From assembly GCA_003140115.1 (NCBI GenBank), contig PLIQ01000047.1, positions 1 through 35,603 on the forward strand: a stretch of DNA of 35,603 nucleotides. The letters are read 5' to 3'. This document shows, piece by piece, positions 1 through 7,438 of the stretch. Each line of letters begins with the position of its first letter. The first letter of the stretch is position 1. Source of the DNA: Actinomycetota bacterium. GTDB lineage: Bacteria > Actinomycetota > Actinomycetes > Streptosporangiales > Streptosporangiaceae. Position numbers and translations under genes: made by a program. The notes under the pieces are model-generated. The model was not told where the DNA came from. It did not search any database and saw nothing but the letters and a program-made list of their open reading frames with translations.

Positions 1-26
1 ACCACCAGTCCCACATCCTTCACGGA

Positions 27-58
27 CAAGAAAATTTTTCTTGACAATAAAAGTTGTC
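27..58. promoter_or_regulatory. Two overlapping dyads upstream of the ArsR-like gene (candidate operator)
   Basis: Positions 27-43 are a perfect palindrome, CAAGAAAA-T-TTTTCTTG. Positions 43-58 form a second dyad, GACAA-6 nt-TTGTC, sharing one base with the first. The AT-rich block stands out against the GC-rich surroundings and lies 19-50 nt before the start codon of a winged-helix regulator. This is where autoregulating ArsR proteins usually bind. A TTGACA hexamer (41-46) is embedded, but no convincing -10 box follows it. The operator role is inferred from position and symmetry. Confidence 0.5.
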
Positions 59-76
59 GGATGGAAGGCTGGGCCC

Positions 77-691
77 ATGATCGATGTGGCAGTGATCGAC
101 GACCCGGCGGCGGCCGAGGCCGCCCTGGAGCCGGGGCGGGCGCGCCTGCTGGCTCAGCTGACCGAACCGCGGTCGGCGGCCATGTTGGCCGCCGCGGTCG
201 GCCTTACCCGGCAGAAGGTTAACTATCACCTCCGGACGCTGGAGCAGCACGGGCTGATAGAGCTGGTGCAGGAACGGCGCAAGGGAAACATGACGGAGCG
301 GCTGCTGCAGGCGACCGCGTCCTCCTACGTGATCTCGCCGGCCGCGCTCGCGGCCGTCGCGCCCGACCCGGCCCGCGCGCCGGACCGGCTGTCCGCCCGC
401 TGGCTGCTCGCCTTGGCCGCGCAGCTCGTCCGCGATGTCGGTGACCTGATCACCGGCGCCACCCGAGCGCAGCGCAAGCTCGCGACGTTCGCCATGGACG
501 GCACGGTGCGATTCGCGTCCCCCGCCGACCGGGCCGCCTTCACCGCCGAGCTGATGCAGGTCGTGACCTCGCTAGTGGCCAAGTACCACGACGAGCAGGC
601 CGAAGGCGGGCGCGAGCATCATCTCGTCGTCGCCGTCCATCCGAGCCTCACGGCCCGGCCGGACGCCCAAGTCAGCGAAGCGGAGTCCTGA
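77..691 (+). CDS. ArsR-like winged-helix transcriptional regulator
   Basis: This is a 204-residue cytoplasmic DNA-binding protein. The N-terminal part (about residues 18-75) reads as a winged helix: ARLLAQLTEPRSAAMLAAAV, then GLTRQKVNYHLRTLEQHGLI as the turn and recognition helix, and a basic wing (ERRKGNMTER). The C-terminal 120 residues are helical and were not recognised as a ligand-binding fold. An in-frame TTG at 41 would lengthen the protein by 12 residues. ATG 77 is preferred because GGAAGG at 63-68 is well spaced and the earlier start would lie inside the operator dyads. The stop codon shares one base with the next start, so the SRPBCC gene is translationally coupled. ArsR plus SRPBCC pairs are common in actinobacteria; the signal sensed is unknown. 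Confidence 0.85.
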   Translation: MIDVAVIDDPAAAEAALEPGRARLLAQLTEPRSAAMLAAAVGLTRQKVNYHLRTLEQHGLIELVQERRKGNMTERLLQATASSYVISPAALAAVAPDPARAPDRLSARWLLALAAQLVRDVGDLITGATRAQRKLATFAMDGTVRFASPADRAAFTAELMQVVTSLVAKYHDEQAEGGREHHLVVAVHPSLTARPDAQVSEAES

Positions 692-1449
692 TGGGTCACG
701 AGTTCGCGCAGCATAATGAGGCCGAGGTCCCGGCCAGCCCGGACCAGGTCTGGGCCGCGATCGCGACCGGGCCGGGGATCGACTCCTGGTTCATGGGCCG
801 CAACGAGGTCCAGGCCGGCGCCGGAGGCGCCGTGCGCACCGTGTTCGGCGAGTACGCGCCCGAGCTGGCGATCACCGAGTGGGATCCAGCTCGCCGGTTC
901 GCCTACGGCAGCGGCCGGGCCCCGGACGGCCGGTTCATCGCGTATGAGTTCCTGATCGAGGGACGCGCGGGCAGCAGCACCGTGCTGCGCACGGTCACCA
1001 GCGGCTTCCTGCCCGGCGACGACTGGGCAGACGAATTCGAGGCGATGACGCTGGGCGCTGAGCTGTACTTCCGCACCCTGGTCGCCTACCTCACCCACTT
1101 CGCCGGCCGGTTCGCGGTGCCGGTAACGGCGTTCGGGCCGCCCGGCACGAGCTGGTCCCGGGACCGGTCGCTGCTGTGCCGCGCGCTCGGTCTGGCTAAG
1201 GAGCCGAAGCCCGAGGAACCGAAGCCCGGCGATCCGGTGCGGTTCGTCGGCGAGACCGGGCCCGCCGAAGGCGTCGTCTACTTCGCCAACGCCCACTCGA
1301 TCGGCGTGCGCACCCCGGACGGCTTGTACCGGTTCATGCGCGGTTTCGCCAAGCCGGTCATCGCGGCCCACCACCTGTTCGGCGCCGACACCGAACCCGA
1401 CCAGGCTCGCCAGGCCTGGGAAGCCTGGCTCAGCCGGACGCTCGCCTGA
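691..1449 (+). CDS. SRPBCC (AHSA1-like) domain protein
   Basis: A 252-residue soluble protein whose first 150 residues look like a START/Bet v1-type hydrophobic-ligand fold. The opening pattern is typical of AHSA1-like proteins (VPASPDQVWAAIATGPGIDSW), followed by alternating beta strands and a long helix near residues 110-140. It runs about 90 residues longer than the usual 150-160. The extra C-terminal part (from about residue 165) starts with a proline/lysine-rich linker (EPKPEEPKPGDPV) and then a small beta-rich segment I cannot name. It overlaps the upstream regulator gene by one base, so both are made from one transcript. No enzymatic function can be assigned; ligand binding is the family expectation. 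Confidence 0.8.
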   Translation: MGHEFAQHNEAEVPASPDQVWAAIATGPGIDSWFMGRNEVQAGAGGAVRTVFGEYAPELAITEWDPARRFAYGSGRAPDGRFIAYEFLIEGRAGSSTVLRTVTSGFLPGDDWADEFEAMTLGAELYFRTLVAYLTHFAGRFAVPVTAFGPPGTSWSRDRSLLCRALGLAKEPKPEEPKPGDPVRFVGETGPAEGVVYFANAHSIGVRTPDGLYRFMRGFAKPVIAAHHLFGADTEPDQARQAWEAWLSRTLA

Positions 1450-1485
1450 TCATCCGAGCACCCACCAGCAACGGGAGGACCCTTC

Positions 1486-2286
1486 ATGAACACCGTCCGC
1501 TCCGGCGACGGCACCACGATCGCCTACACCCGGGCCGGCCAGGGCCCGCCGCTTATCCTGGTCGACGGCGCTCTGTGCAGCCGGTCGTTCGGGCCGATGC
1601 CCAAGCTCGCCGAGCAGCTGACCCCGCAGTTCACCGTGTACACCTACGACCGCCGCGGTCGCGGCGACAGTGGAGATACCGCACCCTACGAGCCCGACCG
1701 CGAGGTCGAGGACCTCGAGGCGCTGATAGCCCTGGCCGGCGAGGACGTGTATGTGCACGGCACGTCGTCCGGCGCCGCCCTGGCCCTGAGAGCGGCCAAG
1801 CGCATCCGCTCGATCGCGAAGCTGGCCGTGTACGAGCCGCCGTTCATCGTCGATGACACCCGGCCGCCGATGCCCGATGACTACCTGCCCCGGCTCAAGG
1901 CCCTGGTGGCCGAAGGGGAGCGCGGCGACGCGGTCAAGATGTTCATGCGCTTCGTGGGCACCCCGAGCATCTTCACCGCCGTGATGCCGCTCACGCCGGT
2001 CTGGGGCAAGCTCAAGGCGGCGGCGCCCACCATCCCGTACGACCTCGCGATTATGCACGACCACCAGCAGGGGATTCCGCTCACGCCGGCGGACTGGGCC
2101 GCGATCAAGCTGCCGACGCTGGTCGCGGTCGGCGGCAAGAGCCCGGACTGGATGACCAACGGGACGCGTGCCCTGGCCGACGCCCTGCCCGACGCGACGT
2201 ATCGCACGCTCCCCGGCCAGAACCACATGGTCAAGACCCTGGCCATCGCGCCCGTGCTGACCGAGTTCTTCACCGGCAACGGCTAG
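1486..2286 (+). CDS. Alpha/beta hydrolase
   Basis: A 266-residue alpha/beta-hydrolase fold enzyme without a signal peptide. The nucleophile elbow is G-T-S-S-G at residues 92-96 with Ser94 as the likely nucleophile. The oxyanion region is LVDGALCSRSFG, and the late GQNHMVKT supplies the catalytic histidine near residue 250. A strong GGGAGG at 1473-1478 sets ATG 1486. It lies 36 nt after the SRPBCC gene and 15 nt before the RibD-like reductase, so it probably belongs to the ArsR-controlled unit. The substrate is not evident. The small esterase/haloperoxidase-like group fits, but nothing in the sequence fixes the reaction. Confidence 0.85.
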   Translation: MNTVRSGDGTTIAYTRAGQGPPLILVDGALCSRSFGPMPKLAEQLTPQFTVYTYDRRGRGDSGDTAPYEPDREVEDLEALIALAGEDVYVHGTSSGAALALRAAKRIRSIAKLAVYEPPFIVDDTRPPMPDDYLPRLKALVAEGERGDAVKMFMRFVGTPSIFTAVMPLTPVWGKLKAAAPTIPYDLAIMHDHQQGIPLTPADWAAIKLPTLVAVGGKSPDWMTNGTRALADALPDATYRTLPGQNHMVKTLAIAPVLTEFFTGNG

Positions 2287-2301
2287 GAAGGAAACGTAAC
2301 G

Positions 2302-2841
2302 ATGCGACAGATAGCCGCCGGCCTGTTCATCTCGCTTGATGGCGTGATCGAGGCGCCGGAAAAGTGGACCGGACCGTATTTCAACGACCAGGTCGGCCAG
2401 GCCGTGGGAGCTCTGATGGCGCAGAGCGACGCCATGCTGCTCGGCCGGGTGACCTACGAGGGATTCGCCGCCGCCTTCGGCGGCCAGTCCGGCGGCATGG
2501 CCGACCAGATGAACAACACGCCGAAGTACGTGGTGTCCAGCACGCTGGCCTCGACCGACTGGCAGAACTCGACGTTGATCAACGGCGACGTGGCCGCCCA
2601 GATCAGCGAGCTGAAGCAGCAGCCGGGTGAGAACATCGGCATGACCGGCAGCTCCGCCCTGGTCAGCTGGCTGCTGCGGCACGGCCTGCTCGACCGCCTA
2701 GACCTGCTCGTCTTCCCGGTCGTACTGGGCGGCGGCAAGCGTCTGTTCAGCGAACTGGACGGCCAGGTGCCGCTCACGCTAACCGGCTCGGAGGCGTTCG
2801 GCACCGGCGTGGTGCACCTGGCCTACGAACCGGCCCGCTAA
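2302..2841 (+). CDS. Dihydrofolate reductase family protein (RibD C-terminal domain)
   Basis: A 179-residue protein covering one RibD_C/DHFR-like NADPH-binding domain. Visible hallmarks are the N-terminal ISLDGVIEAPEKW, the MLLGRVTYEGF strand-helix, the YVVSSTL segment, and the C-terminal FPVVLGGGKRLF nucleotide-binding loop. Family members are NAD(P)H-dependent reductases of unknown physiological substrate; riboflavin synthesis is unlikely because no deaminase domain or rib genes are present. GGAAGGAAA precedes ATG 2302. It is the last gene of the + strand unit that starts at the ArsR gene and converges on the Nudix gene with 8 nt between the stops. Confidence 0.88.
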   Translation: MRQIAAGLFISLDGVIEAPEKWTGPYFNDQVGQAVGALMAQSDAMLLGRVTYEGFAAAFGGQSGGMADQMNNTPKYVVSSTLASTDWQNSTLINGDVAAQISELKQQPGENIGMTGSSALVSWLLRHGLLDRLDLLVFPVVLGGGKRLFSELDGQVPLTLTGSEAFGTGVVHLAYEPAR

Positions 2842-2849
2842 GGGACCAG

Positions 2850-3341
2850 CTAGCCCACCGCCGGGACCGGCCGGCCGTTCTCCAGGTAGACCAGCCTCTT
2901 GCGGTTGGTGGCCGCGCGGACCCGCCGCCGGATCGGGCCGCGGAGCAGTTCGAGAGCGTCGGAAACGGCCGCCAGCCGGTACTCGGAGACCTCCTCGGGC
3001 TGCACCACGATCCCGGCTAGCGCCTCGTCGTCGACCTGGCCGCAGTCGAACAGGAACCGGATGCCGCCCGCCCGGCCGGGCTTCGGGTGGCGGAAATCCA
3101 TGCAGGCCAGCCGGCCGCGGCGGACCTCGATGCCGCACTCTTCGCGCACCTCGCGCCGGCACGCCTCCCAGGGCGTCTCGCCGTCCGCCTCCATGACGCC
3201 ACCGGGGATCGTCCAGCCGCTCTTGTAGGTCGGCTTGAGGATCAGCAGCCGCCCCGCCCCGTCGAAGACCAGTGCCCCAGCCGACACCGGGATAGCCGGG
3301 AGCTGCTCGTCCCCGGAGCCATTATCTGTCACGGCATCCAT
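2850..3341 (-). CDS. Nudix hydrolase
   Basis: A 163-residue Nudix-fold pyrophosphohydrolase. The Nudix box is complete (GGVMEADGETPWEACRREV followed by REECGI, about residues 47-71), with the catalytic REVREE glutamates. Metal-dependent cleavage of a nucleoside diphosphate linked to another moiety is expected; the substrate cannot be read from the sequence. The first 18 residues are poor in secondary structure. A perfect TATAAT on the minus strand (3340-3345) overlaps the ATG at 3341. If that box is the real promoter, the transcript would begin near codon 4, a GTG at 3332, and the protein would be three residues shorter and leaderless. Confidence 0.88.
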   Translation of the reverse strand: MDAVTDNGSGDEQLPAIPVSAGALVFDGAGRLLILKPTYKSGWTIPGGVMEADGETPWEACRREVREECGIEVRRGRLACMDFRHPKPGRAGGIRFLFDCGQVDDEALAGIVVQPEEVSEYRLAAVSDALELLRGPIRRRVRAATNRKRLVYLENGRPVPAVG

Positions 3342-3404
3342 TATAAAAGAGCCAACTGCCTGAGAAGGTCAGCCACTTAATTCATATGTCGACAACTCGC
3401 CATT

Positions 3405-3779
3405 TCAAAATGAGCCTGCACCGGGAATAGCTAAGGGCTGGGCCGGGCGGTCTTTCTTGGGCAACTTGCTGACGACAGTCGCGTAGGAGGTGTCGATCGC
3501 CTCGGTGAGCTCGTCGTCCGGTATGGCGCCGCCGATCCGCAGCGTGTTCCATCCGGAGCGGCCGATGTAGGCCATCACCGAAGCGTCGTCTGGGTACCGT
3601 AGCAGCCATTCATCGGCCGCCTCGCGCGAGGCGCCGCACTTGAGGCCCACCGCCGTCCCCGAGCCCAAGAACGCGAAGATCTTGGCGCCGACCTTGACCA
3701 CGACGTCGCCCTCCCAGGGCTCGTCCGGCCAGGCGCCCGGCTTGGCCAAGCAGTACGCGAGCAAGTCTTCCGATGTCAT
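3405..3779 (-). CDS. MmcQ/YjbR family DNA-binding-like protein
   Basis: A 124-residue protein of the MmcQ/YjbR family (double-wing CyaY-like fold). Matching features are the N-terminal LLAYCLAKPGAWPDEPW, then KVGAKIFAFLG, GLKCGA, a YPDDASVMAYIGRSGWNTL segment and a C-terminal helix ending in a SKLPKKD tail. The ATG at 3779 follows a GGAG placed 8 nt upstream. An open frame reaches 110 codons further upstream but has no family-like sequence, so it was left out. Family members have been proposed to bind DNA, but a biochemical role is not established. It is divergent from the HAD gene. Confidence 0.85.
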   Translation of the reverse strand: MTSEDLLAYCLAKPGAWPDEPWEGDVVVKVGAKIFAFLGSGTAVGLKCGASREAADEWLLRYPDDASVMAYIGRSGWNTLRIGGAIPDDELTEAIDTSYATVVSKLPKKDRPAQPLAIPGAGSF

Positions 3780-3866
3780 GGCGGCTTCTCCAGATGGTCG
3801 CGAGCCCCGGGAACGCCACCCTAGCGCACGCGTGAAATAACCACGATTAAACAGATAAGGTAAAGT

Positions 3867-3882
3867 GCAACAATGGCGTTGC
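3867..3882. promoter_or_regulatory. Inverted repeat in the divergent mmcQ/HAD intergenic region
   Basis: GCAAC-6 nt-GTTGC at 3867-3882 lies in the 193-nt gap between two divergent genes, next to an AT-rich stretch (about 3835-3865) that probably holds promoter boxes. A binding site is plausible from symmetry and place only. The rest of the gap (3780-3972) shows nothing else I recognise. Confidence 0.3.
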
Positions 3883-3972
3883 TGACCATCCAGCGCCACC
3901 TCCAGCCCGGTCGGCCGCAGGCCGCAGCCGGCCACCGGTGGCCGCGATAACGGGCACGAGCCTAGGAGCGAG

Positions 3973-4572
3973 ATGGGTCCGGTCGGTTTTGACCTGGACA
4001 TGACGCTGATCGACTCACGGCCGGCCATCCTGGCCTCCTTCGAGGGGCTGGCCCAGGACACCGCCACCGTCATCGACCTAGCGGCCGTGGACGCCAGGCT
4101 CGGGATCAAGCTGGAAGACGAGCTGGTGTTCTGGTACCCACCAGAGCAGCGCGCCGCGGCGGTGCAGACCTACCGCCGGCACTACGTGCGGCTCGCCGAG
4201 CAGATGACGACCGTGCTGCCCGGCGCGCACGAGGCGCTGGCGGCGGTCCGGGCCGCGGGGGAGCGCGCGGTCATCATCACCGCCAAGCACCCGATCTCGG
4301 TGGCGCCGAGCCTGCGGGCCGTCGGCCTGGACGCCGACGAGGTGTTCACCTGGGTGCACGGACCGGAGAAGGCGGCCGTCCTGAGCCGGATCCACGCGGT
4401 CGCCTACGTCGGCGACAGCCCGCCCGACATGGCCGCCGCGGTGCAGGCCGGCGTCCGGGCGGTCGGCGTCGCGACCGGATCGTTCACCGGCGAGGACCTG
4501 GCCCGCGCGGGCGCCGAGGTGATCCTGGACTCACTCGCCGACTTCCCGGCCTGGTACCGGACTGCCCGCTAG
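3973..4572 (+). CDS. HAD-superfamily hydrolase (phosphoglycolate phosphatase-like)
   Basis: A 199-residue haloacid dehalogenase-type phosphatase. Motif I is DLDMTLID (residues 8-15), with the two aspartates for phosphoryl transfer. Motif II is in VIITAK (threonine). Motif III lysine is in GPEKAAVL. Motif IV is VGDSPPDM, giving the magnesium-binding acidic pair. A helical cap of roughly 70 residues between motifs I and II fits the Gph/PGP-like subclass. AGGAGCGAG directly precedes ATG 3973. The stop overlaps the convergent metalloprotease-like gene by 4 nt. The substrate is not determined. Confidence 0.88.
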   Translation: MGPVGFDLDMTLIDSRPAILASFEGLAQDTATVIDLAAVDARLGIKLEDELVFWYPPEQRAAAVQTYRRHYVRLAEQMTTVLPGAHEALAAVRAAGERAVIITAKHPISVAPSLRAVGLDADEVFTWVHGPEKAAVLSRIHAVAYVGDSPPDMAAAVQAGVRAVGVATGSFTGEDLARAGAEVILDSLADFPAWYRTAR

Positions 4573-5159
4573 GAAGCGTCGGCGATCGCCGCCACCACCT
4601 GGCCCGGCAGGTACCGCGGGTACACCAGCAGCGCCCGGGCCACCTGGCGGATCCGCAGCCGCAGCGGAGTCAGCGTCTGCTCGCAGTACCGCCAGGCCGC
4701 GAACTCGTCCTCGCCGAAGCGCGCCCGTATCCCGTGCCGGAACCGCCGCGCGTCGCCGCCGTCGTCGCGCCAGGTCGGCAGCCAGGCGCGCAGCTGGTCG
4801 TCGCCGGCCAGCATGGACCAGTCTCGCAGCCGCTCGGCAATCTGGCCCGCCGCGTCGATGACGAACGCCTCCTGGCCCCCGCCGGTCACACCATGCACGC
4901 GCCCCTGACTCGAACCGCCGTGGCGGATGCTGGCCGAGCTGAACCGTGCGCCGACCTGCAGCGCGGCGACGACGTGCCCGGCCTCGTGCCAGGCCGTCCG
5001 CACCGCCGCCGTCCGCGCGGGCGCGTAGCTTGCCGCGGCGCCCAGGTCGTACCGCTGCCTGATCCAGTGCTCGTGCACGATCGACTCGTCGTCGTAGCGG
5101 ACGAGCCGGCTGAGCTCGGCCCGGATCTGCGCCAGGTGCCGGGCCTCGGCAGGCGTCAT
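4569..5159 (-). CDS. Small HEAGH-motif metalloprotease-like protein
   Basis: A 196-residue soluble protein with a clear zinc-binding motif, WHEAGHVVAALQVGA (His-Glu-Ala-Gly-His near residues 57-61). The same motif is typical of the peptidase domain of FtsH (family M41). About 40-55 residues later, DAAGQIAER and an AGDDQLRA segment recall the GGRAAEE...NDLQQAT stretch of FtsH that supplies the third metal ligand. There is no AAA+ domain and no membrane segment, so at most this is an isolated peptidase-like domain. Its ATG overlaps the stop of the upstream P-loop kinase gene by 4 nt (ATGA), so the two are co-translated. Proteolytic activity is inference; the substrate is unknown. Confidence 0.7.
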   Translation of the reverse strand: MTPAEARHLAQIRAELSRLVRYDDESIVHEHWIRQRYDLGAAASYAPARTAAVRTAWHEAGHVVAALQVGARFSSASIRHGGSSQGRVHGVTGGGQEAFVIDAAGQIAERLRDWSMLAGDDQLRAWLPTWRDDGGDARRFRHGIRARFGEDEFAAWRYCEQTLTPLRLRIRQVARALLVYPRYLPGQVVAAIADAS

Positions 5160-5695
5160 CGCGGCGACCGGCCGATCGCCGCCCCGACTGCCGCCACCGC
5201 CACGGCGCCCGCGCCCGGCCGGCCGGTGTCCACCTCGATCAATAGCCCGCCTAGCCGCAGCGGGGTCACCGTGGCCGCCAGCGACGCGAGGTGTTCCGGG
5301 GAGCCGACCCCGGCCGGATTGATCATGTCGCGGTGGATGCGATGCCGTCCGCTCTCGTTTCGGGCCAGCGACCGGGCCGCGGCCAGGTCCGGTTCAACGC
5401 GGCAGAAGACCTCGACCGCCCCGGCGAACTCCGCCACCGCCCGGTCCCGCCGCGCCCCGCGCCACCAGCCTTCGGCCACCGCGCCAGGAAAGTCCGCCGC
5501 CAGGCGGAACACCACTTCAGCCGCCGCGTCCCCGAGCCGGTTCGACCAGTCCTCGTCGCCCAGCCCCAGGACGTCGGCCAGCGCCTCCTTGATCGGATCG
5601 AGCGACAGCACGGGGAGTTCCAGGGCCGCCCCCAGCTCGCGGGCGATCGTGGACTTCCCGGCGCCCGGCGCGCCCGAGATCACGATGAGGCTCAA
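5156..5695 (-). CDS. AAA-type P-loop kinase-like protein
   Basis: A 179-residue P-loop NTPase. Walker A is GAPGAGKST (residues 8-16). A short substrate-side motif LSLDPIKEAL follows, as in small kinases and phosphotransferases. The middle holds FPGAVAEGWWRGARRD in the Walker B/lid region, and the C-terminal part resembles a short lid plus core strand (GGLLIEVDTG). The length is that of a small-molecule kinase rather than an AAA+ motor. It is translated just ahead of the HEAGH gene (ATGA overlap) and 3 nt after the DUF1707 gene, so the three may share a transcript. The phosphorylated substrate is unknown. Confidence 0.8.
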   Translation of the reverse strand: MSLIVISGAPGAGKSTIARELGAALELPVLSLDPIKEALADVLGLGDEDWSNRLGDAAAEVVFRLAADFPGAVAEGWWRGARRDRAVAEFAGAVEVFCRVEPDLAAARSLARNESGRHRIHRDMINPAGVGSPEHLASLAATVTPLRLGGLLIEVDTGRPGAGAVAVAAVGAAIGRSPR

Positions 5696-5698
5696 GCC

Positions 5699-6358
5699 TC
5701 AGCGCGCCGCGATTTCGTACCGCCTTGGCTGCCTGGTCAGCCACTGCCAGAACGTCCGGTACGGCGGGCGCGCGACGAAATGGCCGCTGCCGACCTTGCC
5801 CGAGACCTCGATCCGCAGCACCTCGGGCACGTCGTGACCCCACGGGGCGCGGACCCGCACGTGGCCACTGCGGACCACCACGTCATCGGTGTCCACCACG
5901 ATGCCGGGCTTGGTAATGAGGACGACGTGACCACTGCGTACCTCGGCGTCGAGTTGCAGCGACGGCTGAGTGATGACCGCCTGGGAGAAGTCGAGCTTCA
6001 GGTGGCCGCTGCGGACCCGCGCTTCGATCCGCTGCGGCAGCACCCAGCGGCCTTCCTTTTTGGCGTGCCCGCTGCCGCAGTCGATGCGCACGACCTCCTT
6101 GGCCCGGGGGGCCTGGGGGACCCGCGGGGCCAGCGCGCTGGCCACCGACCCGTCGGCGGGCAGGTCGACGACCAGCTTGGCCAGCTCGCCGTACGTCCGG
6201 GCTGTCATGGCCAGCTCTAGGCGCTCGTCGAGTTCCTCGGCGGTCAGCCGCCCGTCTCCCGCGGACACCCGCAGCACCTCGACCACCCGGTCCCGGTCCT
6301 GGTGCGAAGCGCGCAGTTCACTCCGGGCCACCTCACGGCCCGCCTCGGCATCCGCCAT
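5699..6358 (-). CDS. DUF1707 protein with RSGH-repeat beta domain
   Basis: A 219-residue protein. The N-terminal 55 residues form a DUF1707 (SHOCT-like) domain: RASHQDRDRVVEVLRVSAGD, then GRLTAEELDERLELAMTART and YGELAKLVVDLP. The remainder is a strand-rich domain with four near-copies of a V(R/G)SGH motif (VRSGHLKL, VRSGHVVL, VRSGHVRV, VGSGHFVA) about 20-25 residues apart. This recalls the DUF4097/LiaF C-terminal beta-solenoid. No transmembrane segment is seen, although many DUF1707 proteins have one. It is transcribed away from the ABC exporter and shares a 111-nt divergent promoter region with it. LiaF-like envelope-stress sensing is a possible but unproven role. Confidence 0.8.
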   Translation of the reverse strand: MADAEAGREVARSELRASHQDRDRVVEVLRVSAGDGRLTAEELDERLELAMTARTYGELAKLVVDLPADGSVASALAPRVPQAPRAKEVVRIDCGSGHAKKEGRWVLPQRIEARVRSGHLKLDFSQAVITQPSLQLDAEVRSGHVVLITKPGIVVDTDDVVVRSGHVRVRAPWGHDVPEVLRIEVSGKVGSGHFVARPPYRTFWQWLTRQPRRYEIAAR

Positions 6359-6456
6359 GGGAAAACCTTAACCCGGACCGGTCCCGCGCCGCGCCCAGCT
6401 GATCCGGCCGCCGCCCCGCTGGGTGAGGCTGGGTGTCTGAACTACCTGCAGCTCCA

Positions 6457-6462
6457 TATAAT
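6457..6462 (+). promoter_or_regulatory. Perfect TATAAT -10 box, leaderless promoter for the ABC exporter
   Basis: TATAAT at 6457-6462 lies so that transcription starting 7-8 nt downstream would begin at about 6470, the A of the ATG of the ABC ATPase. No ribosome binding site precedes that ATG. The -35 region (about 6434-6439, TGTCTG) is weak. Leaderless mRNAs are frequent in actinobacteria, so this is a coherent reading. Confidence 0.6.
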
Positions 6463-6469
6463 CCGGGTA

Positions 6470-7438
6470 ATGACTGACATGCGCGTCACATATGAGCCGG
6501 CTGCGCGCCCGGTACCGGAGAGCCCCGCGGTCCAGGTTCGCGACCTGCGGATGAGCTACGGCTCGACCGAGGTGCTGCGCGGCGTGGACTTCGACGTTCA
6601 CTACGGCGAGGTGTTCTGCCTGCTCGGCCCGAACGGCGCGGGCAAGACCACCACGCTGGAAATCCTGGAAGGCTTCCGGCCGCCGACCGGCGGCACGGTG
6701 CGTGTCCTCGGCCTCAACCCGGCGGCGCAGGCGGCCCGGCTCCGCGAACGGGTCGGCATGGTCCTGCAGGAGTGCGGCTTCCCCCGGCAGGCCCGGGTAG
6801 CCGAGCTCATCGACATCTGGCGCAGCTATTACCCGCACCCGCGTCCGCTCGCCGAGTTGCTGGACGTCGTGGAACTCGCCGAGGTGCGTAACACCCAGGT
6901 CCGCAAGCTGTCGGGCGGCCAGCGGCGCCGCCTGGACTTCGCCCTGGCCCTGGCGGGCGACCCCGACCTGGTCTTCCTCGACGAGCCGACCACCGGCTTC
7001 GACCCGGAGGCGCGCCGGCGCTGCTGGGCCGCGATCGAGAACCTTCGCGGGCTCGGCGCCACGATCATGCTCACCACCCACTACCTGGACGAGGCGGAAC
7101 GACTGGCCGACCGGATCGCCATTTTGCGGGCGGGCCGGATCGAGCTGTGCGGGACCACGCACGAGGTCGCCGCACGAGCGGGCCTGGGCACCCGGATCTC
7201 ATTCACCACGCCCTCGGCCCTGCGCGGTGGCCAGGTCGCCCTGCCCGACGGGGTCGGCCTCGCCGTCCGCGGCCCGGTGTCGGTGTGCCACACCGATAAC
7301 GCGGCGATGACGCTGCGGCGGCTGCTGGACTGGGCGCTGGAGAACCGCCTCGGCGACCTGGACGGCCTGGCCGTCGCCGCTCCCAGCCTCGAAGATACCT
7401 ACCTGCAGCTCACCGGGCAGGACCCGGAGATCACGTGA
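6470..7438 (+). CDS. ABC transporter ATP-binding protein (drug/ABC-2 exporter type)
   Basis: A 322-residue ATPase with all ABC motifs: Walker A GPNGAGKTTT, Q-loop in VLQECGFPR, signature LSGGQRRRLDFALAL, Walker B LVFLDEPTTGFD and the switch histidine in TTHYLDEA. After residue 240 there is a C-terminal extension of about 80 residues ending in SLEDTYLQLTG, typical of DrrA/CcmA-like exporter ATPases. ATG 6470 is chosen because the promoter places the transcript start there; an ATG three codons later is the alternative. The stop overlaps the GTG of the permease by 4 nt. The exported compound is unknown; antibiotics, lipids or other hydrophobic compounds are typical for the family. Confidence 0.92.
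   Translation: MTDMRVTYEPAARPVPESPAVQVRDLRMSYGSTEVLRGVDFDVHYGEVFCLLGPNGAGKTTTLEILEGFRPPTGGTVRVLGLNPAAQAARLRERVGMVLQECGFPRQARVAELIDIWRSYYPHPRPLAELLDVVELAEVRNTQVRKLSGGQRRRLDFALALAGDPDLVFLDEPTTGFDPEARRRCWAAIENLRGLGATIMLTTHYLDEAERLADRIAILRAGRIELCGTTHEVAARAGLGTRISFTTPSALRGGQVALPDGVGLAVRGPVSVCHTDNAAMTLRRLLDWALENRLGDLDGLAVAAPSLEDTYLQLTGQDPEIT

Noticed and set aside
1450..2682. 410-codon open frame on the minus strand
   Set aside because: It runs antisense through the alpha/beta hydrolase and RibD-like genes, has low-complexity G/R/H-rich composition and no recognisable domain; a GC-rich shadow.
4734..6220. Two long + strand open frames opposite the metalloprotease-like, kinase-like and DUF1707 genes
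   Set aside because: Composition is typical of antisense frames in GC-rich DNA, and the minus-strand genes have clear motifs and coupled starts.
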